Notes under the pieces: model-generated
What the model was told of the DNA's origin: nothing
Databases searched by the model: none
The model's input: only the letters and a program-made list of their open reading frames with translations
Assembly (NCBI RefSeq): GCF_945870625.1
Contig: NZ_CAMBTS010000002.1
Location: 18,379 to 82,378 of the forward strand
Origin: Novosphingobium sp. Chol11
GTDB taxonomy: Bacteria > Pseudomonadota > Alphaproteobacteria > Sphingomonadales > Sphingomonadaceae
DNA: 64,000 bases
Direction of reading: 5' to 3'
In this document: positions 19,811 to 28,684 of the stretch, piece by piece
Position numbering within the stretch: position 1 is the stretch's first letter
Layout of the letters: the number at the start of each line of letters is the position of its first letter
Position numbers and translations under genes: made by a program

Positions 19811-21391
19811 TCAGCTATAGGCAAACTCTTCGCCATCGAGATTGATCGCGGGGATATCGACCGCCTCGCGCCAATAGTCTTGCGTGTGGCGCCATTCGGG
19901 TTGCTCGCCAAGCCGCTTGGGCAGCTTGTCCATATCGCGCACCAAGTAGCTCGGATTGAAGTTATCGTCCTCGATCCACGGCATCAGCGTCTCGCCCGCC
20001 AGCCCAGCCGGCACCACAATGTTCACCTTCGCCGCACCCTTCGCATCCATATGGCGCAGCAGCTCGCACACGAAATCGCCCAGCAGATCGACCCGCAGCG
20101 TCCACGCCGCGCGGAAATAGCCGAACACCCACGCCATGTTCGGCACGCCTTCGAACATCATGCCGCGATAGGTCGCCTTCTGCGACCAATCGACCGGCAC
20201 GCCGTCCACCTCGAAAGCGATGCCGCCCATCACCAGCAGATTGAAGCCGGTCGCCGCAACGACGATATCGGCTTCCAGATCCTTGCCCGAGCTGAGCTGG
20301 ATGCCGCCGGGAGTGAAGTGGTCAATGGTATCGGTCACCGCCGAGACTTTGCCCTCGCGGATGCGCTCAAACATGTCGCCATCGGGGATGAAGGCCAGGC
20401 GCTGTTGCCACGGCCGGTATGTCGGGGTGAAATCGGGCTCGAACTGGAAGTCCGGTCCGGCATACTGGCGGATCAGTTCCTTCAGTTCTTCGAACACCAT
20501 GTCGGGCTCTTCGCGCGCCCGGCGGTCTAGCATTTTGAGGTTGTGCAGATAATCGAGCCGCACACAGCGGTGCACGGTATCCTCGTCCACGCCGATTTCG
20601 CGCAGCCGGTCGGCCAGATCGCTGCGGTTGGGGTAGCAATAGAAATAGGTCGGCGAGCGCTGCAGCATGGTGACGTGCTCTGCCTTGTCCGCCATCGCCG
20701 GGATCACCGTCGCGGCGGTCGCGCCCGAGCCGATAACCACGACCTTTTTGCCGGTGTAATCGATATCGTCGGTCCACTTCTGCGCGTGAACGAGCAAGCC
20801 CTTGAAGTCGCCCGCACCCGGCCATGCCGGCAGGTAGGGGTTCTCGTGGTCGTAGTAGCCTTGGCACATCCACAGGAAGTTGGCGCGGTAAGTCGGCCCC
20901 GCAGCCCCGCCCGGGGTGCGCGTCTCGACCGTCCAGAGCTTTTCTGCGCTCGACCATGAGCAGCGGTTGATCACCGTGCTGAAGCGGATCGACGAATCCA
21001 GATCGTTCTCGGCCAGAACATCGCGCAGATACTTGCGGATTTCCTCTGCCGTGGCGATTGGCGGGCCGATCCACGGCTTGAACCGGTAACCAAAGGTGTA
21101 AAGGTCAGAATCCGACCGTGCCCCGGGGTATTTGTGCGTGTGCCAGGTGCCGCCGATATCGTCCTTGGCCTCCAGAATGGCAAAGCTCTTGCCGGGCAAC
21201 TGGGTCTTCAGATGATAGGCGCTGCCAATGCCGGAAATGCCTGCGCCGATGATCAGGACATCGAAATCCTGAACCCCGCTGGCGACATCTTGCTGCTGTC
21301 TTTCCATCACTTCGGTCACATCAAACTCCACTTCGGTCCCAGCCCGGTCACGGTAACGGTTTGGCGGGGAGGCAATCAGGATAGTCGTCAT
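19811..21391 (-). CDS. Flavin-containing monooxygenase / Baeyer-Villiger-type
   Basis: DVLIIGAGISGIGSAYHLKTQLPGKSFAILEAKDDIGGTWHTHKYPGARSDSDLYTFGY, KKVVVIGSGATAATVIPAM. Confidence 0.92.
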   Translation of the reverse strand: MTTILIASPPNRYRDRAGTEVEFDVTEVMERQQQDVASGVQDFDVLIIGAGISGIGSAYHLKTQLPGKSFAILEAKDDIGGTWHTHKYPGARSDSDLYTFGYRFKPWIGPPIATAEEIRKYLRDVLAENDLDSSIRFSTVINRCSWSSAEKLWTVETRTPGGAAGPTYRANFLWMCQGYYDHENPYLPAWPGAGDFKGLLVHAQKWTDDIDYTGKKVVVIGSGATAATVIPAMADKAEHVTMLQRSPTYFYCYPNRSDLADRLREIGVDEDTVHRCVRLDYLHNLKMLDRRAREEPDMVFEELKELIRQYAGPDFQFEPDFTPTYRPWQQRLAFIPDGDMFERIREGKVSAVTDTIDHFTPGGIQLSSGKDLEADIVVAATGFNLLVMGGIAFEVDGVPVDWSQKATYRGMMFEGVPNMAWVFGYFRAAWTLRVDLLGDFVCELLRHMDAKGAAKVNIVVPAGLAGETLMPWIEDDNFNPSYLVRDMDKLPKRLGEQPEWRHTQDYWREAVDIPAINLDGEEFAYS

Positions 21392-21580
21392 GCACGCCCC
21401 GCGATGCAAGGTCGCAAGCCGCCAACAAACTGGCCGGGTTCGCCATTTGGCAGGGCTTCTTGCCGCGCCGAACTTGCCGCCGGTTCGCTTGCCCAAGATG
21501 TCTGTGGCCATGCCCGATATGGGTTGCTATACGCAACCTTATGGCGAAGACGCACGTAAGCGTGCACGGGGGCAGGCAGC

Positions 21581-22054
21581 ATGGCAATCGAAGCAAAGGT
21601 CAACGGCAAGCCGGTGTCGTTCGAAGGAGAAACGGATACGCCGCTGCTCTGGGCGATCCGCGAAGAACTGGGCATGACGGGCACGAAGTTCGGTTGCGGA
21701 ATTGCCGCTTGCGGGGCCTGCAGCGTGCATATCGATGGCCAGATCGCCCGCTCGTGCAGCGTGCCGATCAGCGATGTGGCCGGCAAATCGATCACCACGA
21801 TCGAAGGGTTGGCCGCCGCAGATGGCAAGCTGACCGCGTTGCAGGCCGCATGGATCGCGCATCAGGTGCCGCAGTGCGGCTATTGCCAATCGGGCCAGAT
21901 CATGGCGGCGGCGGCGCTGCTCGCGGCCACCCCCAAGCCAAGCGATGCGCAGATTGACGCCGCAATGACCAATATTTGCCGCTGCGGCACCTATCCCCGC
22001 ATCCGCGCGGCGATCCACGACGTAGCTGGCAACGCCGCCGCCGTTCAGGCCTGA
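21581..22054 (+). CDS. (2Fe-2S)-binding small subunit of xanthine-oxidase-family hydroxylase (isoquinoline 1-oxidoreductase alpha-like)
   Basis: [16 protein letters not shown] and [10 protein letters not shown]...CRCGTYPRI iron-sulfur motifs. Confidence 0.92.
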   Translation: MAIEAKVNGKPVSFEGETDTPLLWAIREELGMTGTKFGCGIAACGACSVHIDGQIARSCSVPISDVAGKSITTIEGLAAADGKLTALQAAWIAHQVPQCGYCQSGQIMAAAALLAATPKPSDAQIDAAMTNICRCGTYPRIRAAIHDVAGNAAAVQA

Positions 22055-22066
22055 GGAGACAAGCAG

Positions 22067-24265
22067 ATGGGCATGATCCGTAGAGCGTTCCTCGTGGGCG
22101 GAGCCGCTGTGATCGGCGGCGGGGTGTTTGCGATCAAGTACGCCGACGGCGCGGCGGAATCGTCGGCAGCGGCGATGACCAATGGCAAGGACGGGCACAA
22201 CTTCGCCACCTGGCTGCGCATCGGCGAAGACGACACCGTCACGCTTTATTCGCCGCACACCGATATCGGGCAGGGATCGAACACGGGCCTTGGGCAGATG
22301 CTGGCCGAGGAGCTCGATGCCGCGTGGGACAAGATCGCGGTGGTTTCTGCGCCTGCCGAATCCCCCTTTGCCAATGTCGTGCTCGGGCGCGGCTTCCTTA
22401 GCGAGATGAGCGGTTATCCCGGGATCGTCGCCTCGCTGCCCGAATCGCTTCTGTCGATGGTCGCGCGTTCGATGAACCTGCAGATCACTGGCGGTTCTTC
22501 CGCGCTGCGCTTTACCGGCGAGCGCGGGTTTCGCGTGATCGGCGCGGCGACGCGCATGGCGCTGGTCGAAACGGCGGCCAAACGGCTGGGGGTTCCCGCA
22601 GCCGAGCTGACCACGGCGGACAGCAAGGTCCTTCACGCCAAGACCGGCCGCGCGCTGCGCTATGGCGAACTGGCCGCCGAGGCCGCGACCCGCTCGCTCG
22701 ATACCGCTCCGGCGCTGAAAGCCGCAAAGGATTTCCGCTATATCGGCAAGTCGGTGCCGCGCTTTGACATCCCCGCCAAAGTCGATGGCACCGCGCAATA
22801 TGGCATGGATGTGATCAAGCCCGATATGCGTGTGGCCACGGTGATCGCCGCGCCCGTGCGCGGCGGCAAGCTGCTATCGGTCGATGCCGCGCCCGCCATG
22901 GCGATCAAGGGCGTCGAGAAGGTGATCAGCCTCGATAGCGCGGTGGTCGTCGTGGCCAGGGGATATTGGCAGGCGCTCAAAGGCGCGCGCGCGCTCCAGC
23001 CCAAATTCAGCGATGGCGGCAACGAAAAGATCTGGACGGCCAATATCTTTGCCGAGCAGGACAAGCTGCGCGTCGCTGGCAAGCCGGACAAGACCGTGGG
23101 CAATGGCGATGTCGAGGCCGGGTTCATGACTGCCGGCGCGAAGCTGGTCGAGGCTGATTACAAGCTGCCATTCCTGCACCACGCGATGATGGAGCCGTTC
23201 GCGCTGACCGCGCATTTCAAGGATGGCAAGCTCGATGTCTGGGGCGGGCTGCAGGATCCGCTGGGATCGAAGATGCAGGCGGCCAAGGCCGCTGGCCTCG
23301 CCGCTGACAAGGTCACCTTCCACCCGATGCTGATTGGCGGCAGTTTTGGCCGCCGCTTGCCCATGTATACCGAGATCGTCGATCAAGTGGCGCGCACTGC
23401 GATGCAGGTGCCGTATCCGGTCAAGCTGATCTGGTCGCGCGAGGAAGAAGTGAAACAAGGCGCCTATCGCCCGCAAAGTTCGGCCAAGCTAAAAGCCGCG
23501 CTGACGGCGGATGGCAAGATCGCGGCCTGGAGCTACGATTTTGCCCAGCCCGAAGACGGTCTGCGCGAAGTGCCGCTGTTTTACGATCTGCCCGCAGCCA
23601 CACGGCGGCATTTCAAACAGGTGTCCAACCAGACAGTGGGCGCTTGGCGCTCGGTCAACGCGACGCAGCACGGCTTTTTTGCCGAAAGCTTCATCGACGA
23701 GTTGGCGCATGCCGCCGGGGCCGATCCCTTCGAATTCCGCAAGCGCCACCTGAAGCCCGGCTCGCGCCATCTCGCGGTGCTGGAAGAAGCGGCCAAGCGC
23801 AGCGGCTGGGGAACTCCGCTCCCCGCCGGCACCGGACGCGGCATCGCCATTGTGGAATGTTTCGAGACGATCGCCGCGCATGTTGTCGAGGCAACGCTGA
23901 AGGATGATGGCACGCCGAAAGTCTTGAAAGTGACCGCGGTTGTCGATTGCGGCACCGTGGTGAACCCGGTCAATGCGGAGGCGCAAGTCATGGGCGGTAT
24001 CGTCATGGGCCTTTCCACCGCGATCAGCGAAGCGATCACGCTCGAAAAGGGCATCGTCGTGCAGAGCAATTTCAATGATTATGAAGTGCTCAAGCTTGCC
24101 GATACCCCAGCGATCGATATCCATTTCCTGAGCAGCAGCGCCGCGATGGGCGGTCTTGGCGAGCCCGGTCTGCCGCCCGCCGCGCCCGCGCTAGCCAATG
24201 CGCTGTTCGCTGCCACCGGCAAACGCGTGCGTCAGCTGCCGATCGGTGTGCAAGCAAAGGCCTGA
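22067..24265 (+). CDS. Molybdopterin-binding large subunit of xanthine-oxidase-family hydroxylase (isoquinoline 1-oxidoreductase beta-like)
   Basis: N-terminal TAT/hydrophobic segment MGMIRRAFLVGGAAVIGGGVFA; IGGSFGRRLP, GLGEPGLPPAAPALANALFAATGKR. Confidence 0.92.
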   Translation: MGMIRRAFLVGGAAVIGGGVFAIKYADGAAESSAAAMTNGKDGHNFATWLRIGEDDTVTLYSPHTDIGQGSNTGLGQMLAEELDAAWDKIAVVSAPAESPFANVVLGRGFLSEMSGYPGIVASLPESLLSMVARSMNLQITGGSSALRFTGERGFRVIGAATRMALVETAAKRLGVPAAELTTADSKVLHAKTGRALRYGELAAEAATRSLDTAPALKAAKDFRYIGKSVPRFDIPAKVDGTAQYGMDVIKPDMRVATVIAAPVRGGKLLSVDAAPAMAIKGVEKVISLDSAVVVVARGYWQALKGARALQPKFSDGGNEKIWTANIFAEQDKLRVAGKPDKTVGNGDVEAGFMTAGAKLVEADYKLPFLHHAMMEPFALTAHFKDGKLDVWGGLQDPLGSKMQAAKAAGLAADKVTFHPMLIGGSFGRRLPMYTEIVDQVARTAMQVPYPVKLIWSREEEVKQGAYRPQSSAKLKAALTADGKIAAWSYDFAQPEDGLREVPLFYDLPAATRRHFKQVSNQTVGAWRSVNATQHGFFAESFIDELAHAAGADPFEFRKRHLKPGSRHLAVLEEAAKRSGWGTPLPAGTGRGIAIVECFETIAAHVVEATLKDDGTPKVLKVTAVVDCGTVVNPVNAEAQVMGGIVMGLSTAISEAITLEKGIVVQSNFNDYEVLKLADTPAIDIHFLSSSAAMGGLGEPGLPPAAPALANALFAATGKRVRQLPIGVQAKA

Positions 24266-24582
24266 ACCCTAAAGCACTTTCCAGCCGCGTCTCACCGGGG
24301 CGCGGAAACTTGCTTCTCGGATCGGCTTCACGGTGTCATCCTGATCGCCGGGCCATTGCCGCTCGGCCAAGTTGGGCGGCCTGCGACCATCGCCGCAGCA
24401 CCGCGCTCACGGCGCTGACTCCTCCCGAAGTTCCGCCGCATGGCGCGTTGCGGGCCGGAAAAAATGCCTTTCTGGGATAGTCGTTTTTTGATAATCGCTA
24501 CACTATGGTTCTATCACGAACCGTGCGCACAGGGCCGAAGGCGGCTACGTTCGGTGGGTTTGCAGCCAAGAGGAATGACACA

Positions 24583-25131
24583 ATGAAGGCAGTATCAAAC
24601 AATCGTTTTGGGCTTTTGGTGATCGGCGTTGCAGTAAGCACGCTGGCGCTTTCCGCATGCGGCGGCGCGAAGCAGGAAGAAGCAAGCGCGGACGCAGCGC
24701 CAGCGGCTGATGCAGCCCCTGCAGCACCCGCCGCAGATGCAGCCGCCGCACCGGCAGCAGCCCCGGCAGCAGCCGCAGTTGCCGCCGACAACACCGACAC
24801 GACCGACGGCCTCAAGTATGCCAGCTATACCGGCGATGCGGCCAAGGGCCTTGCTGCGTTCGCCACGTGCAAGACCTGCCATGCAGTCGAAGAAGGCGCG
24901 AACCGCATCGGGCCGTCGCTGCACAAGATTGTCGGCCGTGCGGCGGGCACCGTTGCGGGCTACACTTACTCGGCAGCCAACAAGAACAGCGGCATCACCT
25001 GGTCAGAAGCCAAGCTGTTCCAGTACCTCGAAAAGCCGGCACGCGTTGTGCCGGGCACGAAGATGTCGTTTGCCGGTTGGTCTGATCCGCAGAAGCGCGC
25101 GGACGTGATCGCCTACCTCAAGACCATCTGA
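24583..25131 (+). CDS. Membrane-anchored (lipoprotein) class I c-type cytochrome with Ala/Pro linker
   Basis: Lipobox LALSACGG, AAPAADAAPAAPAADAAAAPAAAPAAAA linker, CKTCH heme motif, distal methionine region GTKMSFAG. Confidence 0.87.
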   Translation: MKAVSNNRFGLLVIGVAVSTLALSACGGAKQEEASADAAPAADAAPAAPAADAAAAPAAAPAAAAVAADNTDTTDGLKYASYTGDAAKGLAAFATCKTCHAVEEGANRIGPSLHKIVGRAAGTVAGYTYSAANKNSGITWSEAKLFQYLEKPARVVPGTKMSFAGWSDPQKRADVIAYLKTI

Positions 25132-25139
25132 TGGCGTGT

Positions 25140-25169
25140 GCGGCCCGGGGACAATCGTCTCCGGGCCGC
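25140..25169 (+). terminator. Stem-loop downstream of cytochrome c gene
   Basis: gcggcccggggac-aatc-gtctccgggccgc (13-bp stem with one G-T). Confidence 0.65.
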
Positions 25170-25217
25170 ATGAGCACCCGCGACAACCGCTTGGTTGCGC
25201 CGTGATGTGTAACGCAG

Positions 25218-25505
25218 CTAACGCTTGTGCCGCGCAAGATCGGCAAGATGGACCGGAAACGACATCAACAGCGGCGCAGCAATCCAGACCCAGCCCCATC
25301 CACTGAGCGCGGCGCGCAGCGCCACCAGCATCAGCGCCCCGGGGGCCAGCCGCAACGCAGCATCGGCCATGCGCCAGCGCCCCGCGGTGACCAACCAGCC
25401 AAATTCGAAGACGATCACCGCCAGCACCACATCGGCGGCGCGTCCGCTGGCGAAAAACCCGGCCATAGCTTGCGCAGCGCTTCCGGCCAAAACGCTCAGG
25501 GCCAT
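25218..25505 (-). CDS. Small membrane protein of unknown function downstream of tspO
   Basis: 95 aa, three hydrophobic segments (MALSVLAGSAAQAMAGFF...); same strand as tspO with 5-nt gap. Confidence 0.6.
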   Translation of the reverse strand: MALSVLAGSAAQAMAGFFASGRAADVVLAVIVFEFGWLVTAGRWRMADAALRLAPGALMLVALRAALSGWGWVWIAAPLLMSFPVHLADLARHKR

Positions 25506-25510
25506 CAGAC

Positions 25511-25996
25511 TCAGGGGAACGGTCCGTTCAAACGGACGACCATCAGATTGAGATACCCGGCGAAACTCACCCACAACAAATAAGGGAGGAGGAGCAGCGC
25601 GGCGACCTTTGATCGGCGCGAGGTGAGGATCACCAGCGCTGCAATCGACAACCACAAGCCCACTACCTCAACCAGCGCCCAATCCGGCCGGTGAAAACGG
25701 AAGAACAGGAAGCTCCACAGCAGATTGAGAAAGCCGTTCAGCGCGAACCATCCGATCAGCCATTCGCGCTCGCGCCAATCAGGGGTGGCGAGCCAGGCGT
25801 TGACCCCCGCGATCGCGATCAGCGCGAAAATGATCGTCCAGCCAATCGCATAAACGAAATCGGGCGGGGCCCACGCCGGTTGGGCGAGGCTGCGATACCA
25901 TGGACCGATTTCGGTGATCGTCGCGCCCATGATCGCGACCGCGAAGGCCACCAAGGCAGCGATCACAACGGGGAACAGCCATGCGCGGTCGGTCAT
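25511..25996 (-). CDS. tspO: Tryptophan-rich sensory protein TspO/MBR
   Basis: WYRSLAQPAWAPPDFVYAIGWTIIFALIAIAGVNAWL...NLLWSFLFF; typical photosynthesis-cluster neighbour. Confidence 0.93.
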   Translation of the reverse strand: MTDRAWLFPVVIAALVAFAVAIMGATITEIGPWYRSLAQPAWAPPDFVYAIGWTIIFALIAIAGVNAWLATPDWREREWLIGWFALNGFLNLLWSFLFFRFHRPDWALVEVVGLWLSIAALVILTSRRSKVAALLLLPYLLWVSFAGYLNLMVVRLNGPFP

Positions 25997-26252
25997 GGGT
26001 TCACCGCGCCGTCTGCAACACGTGGCGCATATCTTTGAAGAAGATGCGCAGATAGGCCATCGGGCGCGCGTAGACGAGCTTCTTGTTCATATCGGCGGGC
26101 CACAGCAGGTTCTGCACATCGCGGTTGTCGCACATGCACGGGATATTGACAGCTATATCCCACGGCCCGATCATCCGCGCCATCATCGAACGGCCGACGA
26201 CCACCCAATCGTAAACGGCAGGTTCGCCGACGCTCCGGCCAGCAAGGCTCAT
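25993..26252 (-). pseudogene. bchP: Remnant of geranylgeranyl reductase bchP (about 83 codons; C-terminal part with a possible N-terminal start)
   Basis: Translation MSLAGRSVGEPAVYDWVVVGRSMMARMIGPWDIAVNIPCMCDNRDVQNLLWPADMNKKLVYARPMAYLRIFFKDMRHVLQTAR; the MC..RDVQ.L.W...MNK.LV.A.P.A..RIFFKD..H tail is BchP-like; FAD/catalytic core absent. Confidence 0.7.
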
Positions 26253-27628
26253 GCCGGTTCGCCCCCGAACGCCGCAGGCTCTGCAGGCCTTGCCGCGCCG
26301 CGCAGCACGAGCATCGCGGCAACGATGAACAAAAGGGCCTCGGCGCCGAATACCATCAGGAATGTGCCCGGCGTCGAGCCGGTGATCGTCCGCCCGACAT
26401 CGACGCCCACCGCGCCGACCAGCCCGCCAAACCCGAACGCCATCGCTTGCGCCGCACCCCAGACCCCCATGCGGATGCCCTCGCGCCCGCCATCTGCGCT
26501 GGCCAGTGCCATCATCTGGCCGATCGCGGCGACAGCGAACACCCCGTTGGCAAAGCCGAGCACCGCGACATTGGCAGCCAGCGGCCAGCCCGGACCGATT
26601 ACCGCCGCCAGCGCCAGCCCGGCCAGCGCGATGGCCGACCCGGCACACCCGCCCACGATCCAGCGCGCCAATCCCGCCGAGCCCCGCCCGGCGAATGCTC
26701 CGCCGCCGATCCCGACGAGGATCATCCCCACCAGTACGCCCCCGTTCTGGACACCCGACAGCTTGGTCGATTGTCCCGGTGTAAACCCGAACAGCAGGCC
26801 GGAAAACGGTTCAAGGATGAGGTCCTGCATCGCATAGGCAAACATCGACAGAAACACGAACAGGGTGAACCGCCGCGCGGCGGTGTCGGCCCACATCATT
26901 TTCAAGGCAACGCCAAATGCCTGCGCACTTCGCGCATCGGCAGAGGGCTTGGCTGCTATCAGCGGCGGCGCACCTTCAACGCCCCATATCGCCAGCAGCG
27001 CGACCACAAAGGCCCCGCCAGCGACACCTTGCGCGACCATCGTGAGACGGGCCAGCGAAAATGGGTCGATCATCGATCCAGCGACACCGGCCGTCACGAC
27101 AATGCCGGCCACCATCATGATCCACGTGATCGATGCCGCCGCCGCACGCCGCCCGGGCGCGACGCGCGTTGCCAGCAAGGCCAGCAGCGATGTGCCCGCT
27201 GCGCCGACGCCTGCGCCGATCAGCGTGAACGCGAGGATCGCGAGCGCATAGCCCCACGCGGCAGATCCATCCGGCACGCGGGCAGCGAGAAGCCCCAGCG
27301 CCCGAACGGCCAGCACCGCGCCCAGCGCCAGCGTGCCCATGCCAAACACGATCCACGGGGTGCGCCGCTGGCCGCGGTCCGATCCGTGGCCCCATGCCGG
27401 ACGCGACAGTTGCACGGCATAATGCCAGGCGACAAGGCCGGCCGGTAGCGCCGCAGGGAGGGCATATTCGACGACCATCACGCGGTTGAGCAGCGACGTG
27501 GTAAGCATCACAATCGCGCCGATCGCGCTCTGCACCAGCCCGAGGCGGACAATGCCGAGCCAGCCGAGCCCGTTTTCGTTCGGCCCGTTTTGAAGCGGCC
27601 CTTTCCCGCCCAGCGGCGCGGTGGTCAT
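26249..27628 (-). CDS. PucC-family MFS protein (bch2-type, light-harvesting assembly)
   Basis: Multi-TM PucC fold; LGWLGIVRLGLVQSAIGAIVMLTTSLLNRVMVVEYALPAALPAGLVAWHY; ATGA overlap with bchG. Confidence 0.88.
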   Translation of the reverse strand: MTTAPLGGKGPLQNGPNENGLGWLGIVRLGLVQSAIGAIVMLTTSLLNRVMVVEYALPAALPAGLVAWHYAVQLSRPAWGHGSDRGQRRTPWIVFGMGTLALGAVLAVRALGLLAARVPDGSAAWGYALAILAFTLIGAGVGAAGTSLLALLATRVAPGRRAAAASITWIMMVAGIVVTAGVAGSMIDPFSLARLTMVAQGVAGGAFVVALLAIWGVEGAPPLIAAKPSADARSAQAFGVALKMMWADTAARRFTLFVFLSMFAYAMQDLILEPFSGLLFGFTPGQSTKLSGVQNGGVLVGMILVGIGGGAFAGRGSAGLARWIVGGCAGSAIALAGLALAAVIGPGWPLAANVAVLGFANGVFAVAAIGQMMALASADGGREGIRMGVWGAAQAMAFGFGGLVGAVGVDVGRTITGSTPGTFLMVFGAEALLFIVAAMLVLRGAARPAEPAAFGGEPA

Positions 27629-28533
27629 AGCCCCGCCACCCCGCCAAGCCCGAAGGCCGAGGCGAGCATGCCCAGCACATAAAGCGTGGTGCCCGTGGCA
27701 TTGTACCAAGGTGTATGTGCGCGCGGATCGCTGAGCAGGCGGTTCATCAGCCCCAATTGCACCAGCAGCAGGACGCCGACGATGCCGCCAACCAAGGCAT
27801 GCCCCCAGCTGAGCAGGAGCGCCACGACCACGATCTGCGGCACGGCCATCACCACGCAGGCAATCCGCGCCGCCGGGCCCACGCCGAGTGTCGCGGGCAG
27901 CGAGCGGATGCCCATCGCGCGGTCGCCTTCGACCGCCTTGAAATCATTGAGCGTCATGATTCCAAAAGCACCCGCCGAATAGAGCGCGAGGATCGCCAGC
28001 ACCTGCGGCGGGGGCAGCGCGCCCGCCATCACGCTCGCGCCGGTAAACCAGGTCAATCCTTCATAGGTCAGCGCGACCGAGGCCGGTCCCCACACGCCGC
28101 TCATTTTGAGGCGGAAAGGCGGCGCGCTATAGGCCCAGGCGAAAAACAGCGCCACGATCGTCGCGGCAAACACCCAGAACCCCATGAAGGCGGCCGCAAC
28201 CAGCCCGCAGGCGGAGCCGATGAGCGCGATCCGCAATCCCCAGGTTCCCGCGATCCGGCCCGAGGGGATCGGGCGGTTCGGCTCGTTGATCGCATCGACA
28301 TGGCGATCAAACCAGTCATTGACTGCCTGGCTCGTTCCGCAAACCAGCGGCCCTACCAGCAAAATGCCCGCGATAAGGAACTGCCAGCGGCTGGAAATGG
28401 AGACGCCCGACGACACCACACCGCACATGAACGCCCAGATCGGCGGAAACCAGGTGATCGGCTTCAGCAGCTCGAGGATGTCCCGGGGGGCGGGAATTGA
28501 TGTCGCGAATCCCGGGGTTTTTGCAGTTTCCAT
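27625..28533 (-). CDS. bchG: Bacteriochlorophyll synthase
   Basis: UbiA-type prenyltransferase: LLKPITWFPPIWAFMCGVVSSG, NDWFDRHVDAINEPNRPIPSGRI. Confidence 0.95.
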   Translation of the reverse strand: METAKTPGFATSIPAPRDILELLKPITWFPPIWAFMCGVVSSGVSISSRWQFLIAGILLVGPLVCGTSQAVNDWFDRHVDAINEPNRPIPSGRIAGTWGLRIALIGSACGLVAAAFMGFWVFAATIVALFFAWAYSAPPFRLKMSGVWGPASVALTYEGLTWFTGASVMAGALPPPQVLAILALYSAGAFGIMTLNDFKAVEGDRAMGIRSLPATLGVGPAARIACVVMAVPQIVVVALLLSWGHALVGGIVGVLLLVQLGLMNRLLSDPRAHTPWYNATGTTLYVLGMLASAFGLGGVAGL

Positions 28534-28563
28534 CGCAGAAAGGCTAACCTTGACAGCCAGTGG

Positions 28564-28581
28564 CGTCAAATCCAATTGACG
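28564..28581. promoter_or_regulatory. Putative PpsR/CrtJ-type palindrome upstream of bchG
   Basis: CGT-caaatccaattg-ACG (N12 spacing, degenerate ends); an ACA half-site ends 8 bp away (28553-28555). Confidence 0.5.
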
Positions 28582-28684
28582 GTTTTGCCGCAATTTGCCC
28601 CTTCGGTCGCCGCCTAGTCAGACCGAAATCCCGCGCCCCCTGCCCGGCGCTGCGCGCCCAATCGCGACCGGCGAAAAAGGGCTT

